From: Macrocystis pyrifera
Lineage: Eukaryota > Sar > Phaeophyceae > Laminariales > Laminariaceae
Reading direction: 5' to 3'
Length of the DNA: 64,000 nt
NCBI GenBank assembly: GCA_031763025.1
Contig: JASSKH010000003.1
Coordinates: 620,001 to 684,000 of the forward strand
The translations under genes and the position numbers were made by a program. The notes beneath the pieces are model-generated. The model was not told the origin of the DNA. It saw only the letters and a program-made list of their open reading frames with translations, and did no database searches. Shown one piece after another: positions 1-10,500 of the stretch (its first letter is position 1; each line of letters begins with the position of its first letter).

Positions 1-489
1 ATAGGATGGATCGGAAGCGAAATCGTCACCAATCGTCGGGCCTTAAAACCCGTTTCGAACTGTACCCATGTTTCGGGGACAAACCTACTTGAAATTATAC
101 GAAGGTATGTTTTGCAGCAGTATAAAGTTAACGTGGGTGTTTTTATTTCGGGTGAGGCATGCTCTGGAGTTGACTGAGGCGCCCATCCTCCAGTTTTCGG
201 TCCGGGTATCAAAACAAAAGGGCGCGATTTCAGATTTGCGCCGGCGAAGAGTACGTCTGTACCTCCGTCCCTTTTGCCTGTTTTTGTTGTACTAACACGC
301 CCCTCCGGCACAAGTGTCAGTGCTCGTCCGCGGCATCCGTATTTTTGCCTGCCTGACGATTGCTTTGACGCCCCATGCCCACCATTAACCCTGCCCAGTA
401 CACCCTCTCCCCCCCCCGTTCTGTCCGCCTGCCAACCATTCCGATACGCGCTGGGAATAATAAAAATGTGATTGTGGTGAATTTCGCAG

Positions 490-583
490 TATGAATTTCG
501 AGGAGTTCAAGGACTTGATGCAGAATACGCTGGCCTCGCCCACACTCAGTCGCTCCGGGAGCTGTCCTGTACCGCACCTTTGA
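490..583 (+). CDS. Possible terminal exon of an EF-hand-like gene
   Basis: An acceptor-like TTTCGCAG ends at 489. The next codons (one split base, then ATG at 491) read MNFEEFKDLMQNTL and end at a stop at 581-583. The core FEEFKDLM resembles the exiting helix of an EF-hand, where the last loop residues are followed by FxEFxxLM. If real, this is the 3' coding exon of a gene that starts left of the window, and the calcium-binding loop would lie in the preceding exon. A GT at 569 could instead be a donor, but it is a poor match. Only about 30 residues are involved, so chance is not excluded. Confidence 0.33.
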
Positions 584-2301
584 CCGCGCCTTTGGCTTAG
601 TTCGCCCAGCGTTTGCATCATGTTGATGACCATGTTGATGAGAGTTGGGATACTTTCACAGCATGACCACGTCAACACCGGCGGCGATGTGTGCGAGGAT
701 GGATAACTATAGCTGGATGGATGGCTGGATGGCTGGGTGGACGTGTAGGTCCGTTGGGTGGGTGGATGGATTGATGGATGGATGGATGGATGGGCGGGTG
801 GAGGGTGGATGATGTTTACAGTATGCCTGCGAAGGGGAGTCCTTTGCGGTGGATGCTCAACGTATCGGGCGCCTTTGCGTCACGCCGCGGATACGCTATT
901 AGACTAGTATACTTTAAGTTATAGAATACCGTATGTATTTTGGGAGGGACGTGGCGATGTGTCCACCAATGAGATGCCCCACCGTCGCTTGCCCTTTCAC
1001 TATGCATATTGTGCTACTGGAAATTTCTTGGAAATATTGTGGCTAGGTGCTAGACCAATGTGCTTGACCAAAGAGCTGGCGCGCGGGTATGTACATAATG
1101 CTCGGTATACATGTTACGTAGTTTGAGATGGACAGCCGCAGCTTGATACTGTCAGCACGTGTAGCATATAGTACCATACATGGTCACAGTAACATAAGAG
1201 GCATGGGGAGGGCACAAAGAAGCCGTAAGAAGCCACGGCAAATACAAGAAAGCAGACTCCGTAGATGAGCGAGACCACTGGTCTCTTGTCCTCAGAATGA
1301 AGCAGCCTCAGTATTACCGAGATAGGATTTTTTTGTATACAAAATAAGCTTAACAAGCATGTGTATGTACCGTTTGCGTTCGACGTGGCTGGCATGTACG
1401 TCAGGGGGGGGTTCCGTACGGTTGAGCGAGCGTTGTTTTTGGTATTGAGTTTATTTATTACTCGGGTTATCTTTGAAACTCGGTTTGTACCGGCCACCTT
1501 GAAGTATTTTCTTGGCAAGGGTTAAGGTTAGAAAATTCCGAGGGGTACGGTCGGCCTGGGTTGTTGGTCGAAAGACTCTTCTGGGCTGCAAGGCTAAGAG
1601 TTGCAGGCTGCAAGGCTAAGAGTTGCAATACTCCATCAAGTCTACGCCAGTGGTGAGTTTTGGGGCTGTTGCATCGGCCATTGGGTGCGGCAGCAGCAAT
1701 GCCCTTTAGACGACCTTGCCTATTTTGTGAGCTGTATGAGTCGTACGTTTACAGCCACCAGCGTTGGTGATACGCATCAGATCAGCAGCATGGTTTAATT
1801 AGTGAGGAGTGTACACCGGGCTTGTGCCATTAGCCCGGAGTGTGTCAAAGGTTAGAGGATCGAAGCATTATCGGGTAGATAGTGTTGCTGCTATGAAGAG
1901 GTGTCGCTTTCTGTCCTGCGGTTGGGCTTGACGCACTGCTGGGGTACACACATTTGTTACTTGGACCGAACCGGGGGGTGGATGATACTTGCAGTTTATA
2001 GTTCGTCTGAAGGCTTGTGGACCGTGTAAGCGGCATATTGCCACGTATGTACCAGGTACGAAGTGTGTGGTTTGCGATTGTCAAATATCGCTTCTTGCAT
2101 AGTTGCCCTTGATGATGTATCGTATACGCTTGGACATGTGATAACAATGACTACTATACCATGTCAAGACAAACGATGAAAAACTCCCTTCGCGGTATCT
2201 TGCCGTTGCCTAAATTATGCATGTGTTGCCTGTCGCCTATCCCTTATTGCGCGCCAGCAACAATGCGCAAACTACCGCCCGCGCCACTCTTTCATTCGGC
2301 C
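584..2301. other. Gene-free stretch with GGAT minisatellite
   Basis: I see no convincing exon here. Positions 700-810 are a degenerate GGAT/GGCTGGAT minisatellite. A short direct duplication (GGCTGCAAGGCTAAGAGTTG) lies near 1585-1625. The remaining open frames are short and lack splice-site or composition support. Confidence 0.5.
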
Positions 2302-2592
2302 TCATGCCCCTCGGAGATCGCTGCCTTTCCACGCGTCAAAAATAAAAATGCCGCCCATGTGTAGAATTTTCCGACCATCTTCCTCCGGCTCCAGTAGACA
2401 GTGCTCGTAAGACGCCTTGCCTGCATGGCGTTGTTGGTGGGGATCAAGACATCCGGGCTTGAGGAGCCAGGCACCAACACTATTTAACAGAGCAACGCGA
2501 CACGGCGTTGGATTTGTCCACGGATTGACCACGACGAGCTGAGCTAGGTCTTGTCCACTGACAGCTCCTGGCGTCCCACACGTTGCGATCCT
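2302..2592 (-). CDS. Possible 3' coding exon, unrecognised protein
   Basis: On the minus strand, a good acceptor (GGGTTTCGCCTTAG) ends at 2593. It opens a 96-codon frame that runs to a TGA at 2302. The product contains DLAQLVVVNPW, ASYEHCLLEPEEDGRK and GGIFIFDAWKGSDLRG, a balanced composition typical of a folded protein rather than a chance frame. I do not recognise the family. No upstream exon was identified with confidence. A second open frame just upstream on the same strand (2480-2674; contains FALEDRNVWDARS) overlaps it and could be an alternative exon. Confidence 0.27.
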   Translation of the reverse strand, partial: RIATCGTPGAVSGQDLAQLVVVNPWTNPTPCRVALLNSVGAWLLKPGCLDPHQQRHAGKASYEHCLLEPEEDGRKILHMGGIFIFDAWKGSDLRGA

Positions 2593-3934
2593 CTAAGGCG
2601 AAACCCGGAATCGGAGGCATCGGTGGCGAGTCAAACAACAGACGGAGACGTGGGGGGCGAAGGGCGACATTCAACGCGATACATGGTGTGTGGCGTCTGG
2701 GCCATATGCAGCTGAAGTCGGTTCTATAGTATGTCCATGGCTTGTTTTCCTATGTTGTGCTGCTGGAAGAAAATGCAAGACTGACGTTTCAGACAATGCA
2801 AAGGGGGTTCATTTGACATACTGCTACTGCAGCAGTGTCTTTGTCATCCATTGTTTAAATAACCCATAGCAATGTATGGAATGGTGCGCGAAGGTCGCGT
2901 TTCTGCAGGTGACGTGACGTGCGCGTACTCATCGTAACTATTCTACTAACCGTACCTAAACGAGTGCTTCTCTTCTCCAGTAACAGATATCTATTAATAG
3001 TTGAGCAACCGGTTATGAGCCTCGATTTGCGTCCGGTAGCACCTCGGCACTTATATTAGTGGAGGAAAGATATCTGGGCGAGGGGTAGTCGCGTGTTGCT
3101 CGGGAGTGCGGGTCTCTAAAGTAACAGTGCGAGTCGTGCTAATCCGTTACCTCCACAGGGGTTTCGAGATAGAAGTGAGGTGAAGACTACTGTGGAGCTG
3201 TTAGACAACTACATGGACAGAGCATCTCCTGGTAGGCAAGGGAAACACGTTCAGCAACGTGGTCGCAGGAATCACATGTACGGTAGTACCGGCATCTTCA
3301 TCTATAACAGCAGCTCGCGGACACGTCCACAAAGGCCTACGTAGCAAATACTTATTTTGCTTGAATGCATCAGAAGGCGAGTGATGAGATACGACGAGAT
3401 CGAGCACAAAGCTGACGAAGACCAACAGCGACGAATACAGCATAAAAAGGAAGGGAGGAGATCGAGGCTAGAGTAGGTGGAAATGAACGAAGGGTTCGAC
3501 ATTTTAGAGTCGATTCGTTTATTTTGTTCCCGTTTGTTGTTGGATGTTGACTATTTGCGCACGGTCACTCTGATTGTAGACAGTTTGGAATTCGCTTGAT
3601 ATGTTGCACGCATGGCAATTTCGAGGGCGCATAATTGGAAGGGCACACATCGTGAAGTATTCTTTAAAAACAATGACCAACAGAAAAAAGCGCGGGCACA
3701 AAATACCTTTCTCTGACGGTCGACCTTCGCTCTTTTGTCGAGGTTGAGGCCGGGCTTTCATACAAAAACGAAGGCCATTTTCTTTTATCTCGTAAAATTA
3801 AAACACTCGCTTCTTTCTGTTATGAGGCACCTTTTACCTTTGGCCCAACGGGCTAAGACCTTAATATTTCCGTTGGGTTTGTCGTCACCCACGTATACCT
3901 GATTTACTCCTCCTAGCGTACACGGGGCTCTTAA
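2593..3934. other. Gene-free stretch
   Basis: Apart from the alternative minus-strand frame overlapping its left end, nothing in this stretch is supported as a gene. One CTATTAATAG-type palindrome lies near 2992. Confidence 0.45.
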
Positions 3935-4345
3935 TTGCCTTCGGTCGCAAGGGTCGCCGCTCAGGGGTATCATCTCTCGTCCTCTCGTCCTCCTTTGCCC
4001 CACACCATCTGTCTGCAGAAAATGATGTTCGCCGCCTGTTCTCGTCACGACGACGTGTGGAACACGCACGAACATTTGCGATGGGACGCGAACTGGCGAC
4101 GCCTAAACAACAAGCGGTTTGCGCTCAGCACTGCCGAACATCCAAAAGCGCATCTTGTGGGCTTCCTTGCGTCTCGAAGTACAAGTTGGTTTATCTTCAA
4201 CAACAATGTTGAGGGTCGAATCGGTAAATCCCACGGGACCAAGCAATGCACTTCGTACAGGAGAGCTGTTCTGCATAGCATCGCATTGCAAGATTGTGGG
4301 GTCGGTGCTTCAGCAAACGAACACGGACATACAGACGCGGTGTGA
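3935..4345 (+). CDS. Unclassified open frame, possible exon or decayed transposon ORF
   Basis: An open frame of 136 codons starts with ATG at 3935, with a second ATG pair (MM) at about 4021, and ends at a TGA at 4343. Its composition is protein-like, rich in His, Asn and Trp. Visible segments include DDVWNTHEHLRWDANWRR and STSWFIFNNNVEGRIG. I do not recognise a domain. It could be an unspliced small gene, one exon, or a fragment of a mobile-element protein. No promoter or splice evidence favours any of these. Confidence 0.25.
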   Translation: MPSVARVAAQGYHLSSSRPPLPHTICLQKMMFAACSRHDDVWNTHEHLRWDANWRRLNNKRFALSTAEHPKAHLVGFLASRSTSWFIFNNNVEGRIGKSHGTKQCTSYRRAVLHSIALQDCGVGASANEHGHTDAV

Positions 4346-4903
4346 CGACTGTCCGTGGCATGCTGCCGCCGTACATCACGGTAGTACCATCATGGCGACC
4401 AATAGGTCGTATCTACAAGATGCCGCCACGTCTTGCCCTACACAACACTGATTTCCTTTCCCCCCGAGCAATCGAGCGAGAACGCAACGCTGATATGGCG
4501 GTCACCTGCTCTCACCTGCTCTCGGCCGCTGCCGATACAAAACGGTGCAAACCCGGTACAGATTGGAAAACACAATAATCGGGCCTTGCTGCGGCCGCCG
4601 TAGCGCTGGCTGGTCGCTGTCGCCGATGCTTTGTTCGTCCTCTTTCTTCCACCTACGACGGGTGGACCAACACGTAGAATACGGACAGTTTCAAGGAGGT
4701 TGAGGCGTGAGGTATACTTGCCTTGACCCTACAGTAAGTGCATCGGTGATGGGGGCGTTTCAGGCCGCGCGGTATTATAGAGAGCGGTCTCGCGATAGCG
4801 AAGGGGATCACTCCGACGAAATCGGAAAATGACAATGAAAACCGTTTTGTCCTGGTTTCAGGGAAGTCTGCACCCAGGCCCAAATGAGGCTAACCCTGTC
4901 AAG

Positions 4904-5030
4904 GTTGCAGTCCCGTTTTGGGGACAAACCGCTCAAATCTGTAAGTGGTTTGTCTTCAAAACTGACAAACCACTCAAACATGGAAGTGGTTTGTCCCCAA
5001 AACTGATCTAGTGGAAATAAACTGCAGTCC
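4904..5030. repeat. Palindromic MITE family (ACTGCAGTCC ends), compound copy
   Basis: Both ends carry the family end GCAGTCC (GTTGCAGTCCCG at the left, ACTGCAGTCC at the right). The interior has three alternating copies, in both orientations, of the subterminal block GGTTTGTCCCCAAAAC. The copy is longer than the ~70-bp members, as if one element had been extended or tandemly rearranged. Confidence 0.7.
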
Positions 5031-6355
5031 TAAAGAGGCCAACCCGTCCCGCCAAAGTCTTGAGGGGTCGAGACACCAAGAACGACCATATGGGTTGGAT
5101 TGTATCAACACAAAAAGCGCAACACGAAAAAACCACAGACTGCGCTGGGGTTCGACCAAGGCTAATGGGTTGCTGATCGTTCTAGATATTTACAGGGAGT
5201 GTGTTGCATCCCCGACGCTCACCTCTGTCTCCCCAAAGTGATGGGAACGTATGCCGGCAAAACCGTTGTGGGCGCTAGGAACATCGCGTGTTTCTTCCGG
5301 ATGGCTCTTGCCTTGTGCCGCCATGAGCAGCAGTGCTCGACTGAAACGAGGTATCACACCATACAAGAAAAAAACAATGTGGGTCGTGATTTTGTTCAAC
5401 GCGTATGACCATGCTCGTTTCACTGCGGTCGTTTTTCGGTGGGACGGCGAACGACGGAGGGGGGTAGTCACATATCAAGCGTCTCATGAGCGTGAGATTT
5501 TCCACGCGATAATACGTGCGTTCGCTTTCGTGGTGGTGGTTTCAATGGGCACACCTCTGCGAGACACATACGTGTCCCGAGGAAATCAATATAGAACAAT
5601 ATGCGCGCACGCCACCAACGTGGGCACAATTTAGCGCGGTGTTTCCTCGTATGGTTCCCCTTTGCCACGATTCTCACCATTTTTGTGTGTCTAGGCCGTG
5701 CCTAAGCCAGCAGGCGGTCGGTAGGCTTTGCTCTCCCAGCACACGGGGAACATGCGTCCGGTTCATTGAAACGTTATCGCTGGTGGCGATTACATGACGA
5801 CGTCGGTATCATGTCATGGACGTGGTAAAATACAAGAGTTCGAGGACAACATCAGTGGAATCGTAAGTTAATGTTTGCTCGGGGCGGTGAATTATATGTT
5901 ACACTTGGGCTAACTCCCGCAGGATGTCATCCGAGCGTTTCAGTGCTTACCACCCGCATCCGCGGGAATGTGGGAATACATCACGGCACGACCCCGAAAT
6001 AATGCACCAGTGAGTGAGACTGTTGAAAGACCCTTTAACAACGTGAAGGGACGTGCGATATCAGCCAAGGACGACAAAAAGGAAGATACACAGCTCGTAC
6101 AGCACATATATATATAATTATCGTCGCCGCTCTATGCAAAAAGCAAGTATGCCGGTGGAGGGGCCTCACCGCACAGAAGGCAGGGAAAGCAGAGGAGGCA
6201 GAAGCGGCAGAGAAGAGGTAGGTGACGGGGATAGGGCGAGACGCCAACCCCGTCATGATTCCTGGTACCGGGAAATACACACACGTACCACTCGTGCCAG
6301 GGATAAAACAACTTGATATCCCGATTCCATCAACCCTATCCACCATATAACTTAT

Positions 6356-6462
6356 ATTACGGGGGACCATAGTAAATGGGACAAAGTTTTGTTAGTAAAA
6401 ATAGGGAAATATATAGGTTTTTGTGTATACCGTAGGTGCTATTTACTATGGTCCTCCGTAAT
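6356..6462 (-). mobile_element. 107-bp MITE, copy 1 (reverse orientation)
   Basis: The ends are ATTACGGGGGACCATAGTAA and its inverted partner ending CCTCCGTAAT. The interior is the reverse complement of the other copies (GTTAGTAAAAATAGG...). It has the same 107-bp length as the other copies and TA-rich flanks. It is non-coding. Confidence 0.85.
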
Positions 6463-6612
6463 TGATCTCTGTTGCATCTGTATCGATTTCCAAATGCAAC
6501 CAACAACCTCTCTGATTCGTAATCGACACAGCATCGCGTTACCTTGTTTCACGAAAAGTTGCCCACACAAATATGAACTACAACAAGCCAATCGCCTGCT
6601 GGAAACATATGA

Positions 6613-6745
6613 TTTTTTTTTTTTTCATCATCACTTTTACTTTTCAGCCCAACTCGCAGGAGGTTTTACCCTCGGCGATATTCTGGACAAGCCGTGGTCA
6701 CAGGTGTCGTCCCTTTTTCCCCCCCGGTACGTGCCTTTATTTTTT
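6613..6745 (-). mobile_element. SINE-like repeat with T-run, copy 1
   Basis: A run of T is followed by CATCATCACTTTTACTTTTC, then a block containing TTCTGGACAAGCCGTGGTCA and a C-rich run. The same sequence appears in the opposite orientation at 31111-31268, where it ends in poly(A). A poly(A)-ended interspersed repeat in either orientation points to retroposition. Confidence 0.6.
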
Positions 6746-6861
6746 GTCGCGCATAGGGTTCAGCATTCTCACTGCTCGTTGATTTTCATCGAATGTAGCT
6801 AACTCAAGCTCTCGCGCTTTCCGCTTATCAGTTTTTTATGCAAGAAAAAGTCCCTACGAGT

Positions 6862-6942
6862 ATGCGCTCGGTGAGACTTGAGCCCACGACATTGATCTTG
6901 CTGGGCTCGCGGAGCACCTACCAAGCCACCAGGGACGCCGGC
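6862..6942 (-). repeat. tRNA-derived fragment (SINE head or tRNA relic)
   Basis: Read on the minus strand, TGGCTTGGTAGG resembles an A box, and GGGCTCAAGTCTC, about 30 bases further on, resembles a B box. The arms do not fold into a complete cloverleaf, so this is not called a functional tRNA. Nearby (7185-7215 and 7267-7300) is an inverted pair of T-arm-like segments around GAGTTCGATTATCGGC and GAGTTCGATTCTCGGC. Confidence 0.4.
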
Positions 6943-7577
6943 ATATGCACGAAAAAAACATCGTTTTTTCAGTACATCGCCAAGGTAAAACGGCATCCTT
7001 CGAGGCGGTTAGACCGGATAAGCCACTGCCCAATGCTGCTTAGTCAGCGCTGGCTGAATGGTCTACTTACCACTTTGTGAGTTCGACTGGTCTCGGCGTT
7101 GATCTCGGAGGCGATCCCCTCGCCACGCGCTAACGGTCAGAAGAGAGGAATTCACATTACCCTTTTTTCTCCCCTGGAAAAGTTGATGATCGCCGATAAT
7201 CGAACTCACGCATATCATTGATTGGATAGAAGGGGAAACCAAGGCTAGCACATTGTCCAGTATAACCATTGAATGGTATGCGTGAGTTCGATTCTCGGCT
7301 ATTTTTTGCAGGTGGGAAGAAAAAGGGGAAGATAGTTTCTTCTCTTCTGACCAGTAGCGCGCGGCGAGGTGTTCGCCCCGGAAATCAATCCCGAGACTGA
7401 GTCGGATTCACAAAGCACATACCCAGTTGGTTAGGAGGAATCCTACTACTAAACTACTCAGTCAGCGCTGACTGATTGGGAAACTAAGAGTAGAATTTCT
7501 CTTAAAAACCAATTGAGACTCATGGTATGAATATAATTTAACCAACAATCAATAAGAAAAAAACATACCTGACTTAC

Positions 7578-10500
7578 TGTAGACATCGATTCGCACTAAA
7601 ACAAATACATCGGAGAATGCTGCACCTGGACGGGTCCTGAAGAGGATTCGAAGCGGGAGCAATAGAAGCTTCTTGTTTTGTGCCTGTCGACAACGTCTCC
7701 GTTTTTTCTCGTCCTCGAAGCTGAAGAGACTGAAGAGTGCAATCTGCCGCCGCACCCTGTCTAGCACGCCTGCATCCACCGATCGCAGTTTTCCGCCCGT
7801 GCTCTCCCTGATTTTTCAATGGAAACTGCTTACATCGGTCGGCCACGTAGCGTTGGGGAGTGCCGCGGCCGGTGTAGAACGCGCCAGCACCAGGATTGTC
7901 GCTAGCGCGATGATGTGCGCCCGTACCTCTGCCATCACGGCCACCGAGTAAAGTTTCCTCGGTATATCCGTCTCGAGAACCCGCTCTTCCCGTTTCGACA
8001 CACATCTGGCGTTGCAGTACCACGAATTCAGCTTGCATGCGTCTGAGGTCGGCAGCCGCGCGGCGTAAACGTTGCCAGGTGCCACTGTCTCCTCGCGGCC
8101 TGGAAGCCGAGAAGCACAGGGATATTAAGTCAAGCGTCGGTGAAGTCATGGTATACCAAGACGGGAAACGAGGGGGGGCTTTTTCGAATCCAAGCTCGGG
8201 CACGCGAATGAGACGAGGCTGCGATGTCGTGCATCTCACGACTCTATACCTACAGTCGCCAAATCGGACGCGTGGGTGCCGTAGATGTCCTTTCGTTCGC
8301 GCGCACACTTCCAGGGTGCGCGTGGGACCCACTCTGGCTCAGACCCTAGACAAGCCCTTGCTCAACGCGAGGAAAAGCAATGTCGAGGCATTGTCGTTGT
8401 CTTTCTTGCTCACCTGTTTCCCCGAGGCCCATTGTCGAACGGCGCCGTACTCCCAACAAAGTGACATGAGCTGCCGACAGACCTGTTCCCACGTTCAACG
8501 CATACGTCACCATCCGTAGAAGTGAGAATATTTGGGGCACTGCCCCTCCCATCATCACCGGCGTACTCCTGCCGTCGATTCAGCGAGGCTTCGTCGACGA
8601 ACACCCTGGTCTCAGCAGCTTCGTTCCCTAGAGGGTCGGGTGCTTTCGCTGTCGCACAAGACGCACAGTTGCGCTCATCTTGCTGTGTTCCTCCATCAGC
8701 CTGACACTGCTCCTGCGTAGCCCGTGAAGGCTCTGCCCTTGATACAGTTTCTCTCAAATGTTCTGGGGCATGAGAGATTTGACACCTGGGTGTACCAGCT
8801 TGATTCGGAAGGGAGCCTTCCTTGGATCGAGATGAAGCTCGCCAAATGTGAGGTGTACCGCTCGCCAATACCTCACCCTTTTTTATGCCAGCGCAGACGC
8901 ACGTCAGCTCTTCCGGAGAAGAGCAGTCTGACCGCGGACGGTTGCTTTTGTCGGTGTACGTCCTTTCCAGCACTGCGCCTGGGACGAAACCGACGCCGAT
9001 GCTTTGTAAGAAACGACACGTTGCCTCGATGCCGAGCTTTCCCTGGGTATGGCCAGCGTAGCACAAACTGGCCTCTAAAGCCTCCGATACGTTTATGTTG
9101 CGCGATCGAGCCAATCTGAACGCGAGCATGGGCGCAAAGACACACGGGGAACGGCAGCGAGTACGGGACTCGGCTTCATTCGGGGGCGACACTGCCACTG
9201 TAGTGCGCTATCGGCAAAGCGTGACGTCGTGCAAGGAAACAATTGTATCTCGGCACTTAGCGTTGTCACGATCAGACTGAAACTCGGGAGTCGTTTTCTT
9301 GGCGCGGGCTGTTTAACACCGCATCCTGGTTGAAAACGCTCAGCGTGCATGCCGCGTTGAACACCAGGGATTTCGTTTTGGCACCTACTACAGCATCGTA
9401 CCTCCGGCATCATTACGTCGAATGCGAACGTATCTCGTAGCCAAGGTGTTACGTGCGCAACACCTTCGACACAATATCTGCAGGAAACCGACGTATACGT
9501 AACGGAGGTCTGCACGTGTGAGCGCGAAGACGATCGGTACGCCATGGCTTACAAGGCGGCTTGTAGAAGCGTTTTCTCCCAGACCCTCGGAACCCTCCCG
9601 TCCCGAGAATCTCCCCGCTTTGAAGCAATCTGCCTAAATCTCGTTCTTCGCCGACCAAGCCCCCTGTGAACATCATCCAGAGTACGAGGACGACTGTTGC
9701 TAGACGTAGGCCGTGCATCTTTTACCGCCCTGGAAATCCGTTTGGCCTCTTGCAGGCTTCCCCACACCGTTTGGAGGAAGAAAAATACATCTCGTTCCGT
9801 GACTCGGCCATCGCCGTCACTGTCCAACTCTCGTTCGACGAAGGCCTGAAATGATTGCACATATAGTAGCGAAGCGGAAATGCAAGACGCCAATATCATC
9901 ATAGGGCCCAGCCTCGACGGCGTGTCTCTTATCGCAATAGGGAGGTGTATGCTATTTAATAACAGACGGTCTACTGTTAATAAATAAACGTAGCACGCGC
10001 GACGTTCGCCGATTATGCTCAGGCTCATGCTATACTCGTAGCACGCCGGGGAAGCGCACCCACTTGCAGGATACTAGCCGTTTTTTCCTGACGAGAGTAC
10101 TATGCCATCTCGAATATGCACACGGGACAGAACTACTGTACCCCACCACAGTACGTATGGGGGAAGGGGGTGGGGGGAAGAAACCAAGGGGCCACGGCAA
10201 AAGACGGGGTGAGAAGGAGGGAAGGAGGGGAGGGGGAAAGGAGGCATAGCGTCGTTGTGAAGTTGGTTAAGTACCAGTAGGCTATTCCAACACTATACAA
10301 TTTTCTTGCTGCTACGGTCACCTGGCATTCCTCGAGCGTAAAACTGTGCCATGCCAACCCCAGTCCTCGCAGCCGCCTTGCTAGGGCAGCTGTCGGTATG
10401 GCCTTCCCCTCGCTCATGCCCAAAGATTTGCACGCGTGCAGGACTCTGCCGTCGACCTGGACAGACGCATTATATATGCGAGTGGTATTCTCACCGTGTC

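Larger units (their letters stand above)
4346..7577. other. Repeat-rich stretch without supported genes
   Basis: It holds a palindromic MITE (4904-5030), the 107-bp MITE (6356-6462), a SINE-like copy (about 6613-6745) and tRNA-derived fragments (about 6862-7480). Later exons of the EF-hand gene may lie at its right end (below 7578), but none could be placed. Confidence 0.45.

Noticed and set aside
7927-8099. Alternative EF-hand gene exon on the minus strand
   Set aside because: It joins exon 5 in phase and has good splice sites, but its end phase does not fit the next exon at 7807, while exon 5 joins 7807 directly. Another frame over the same bases also looks coding, so it is left unassigned.
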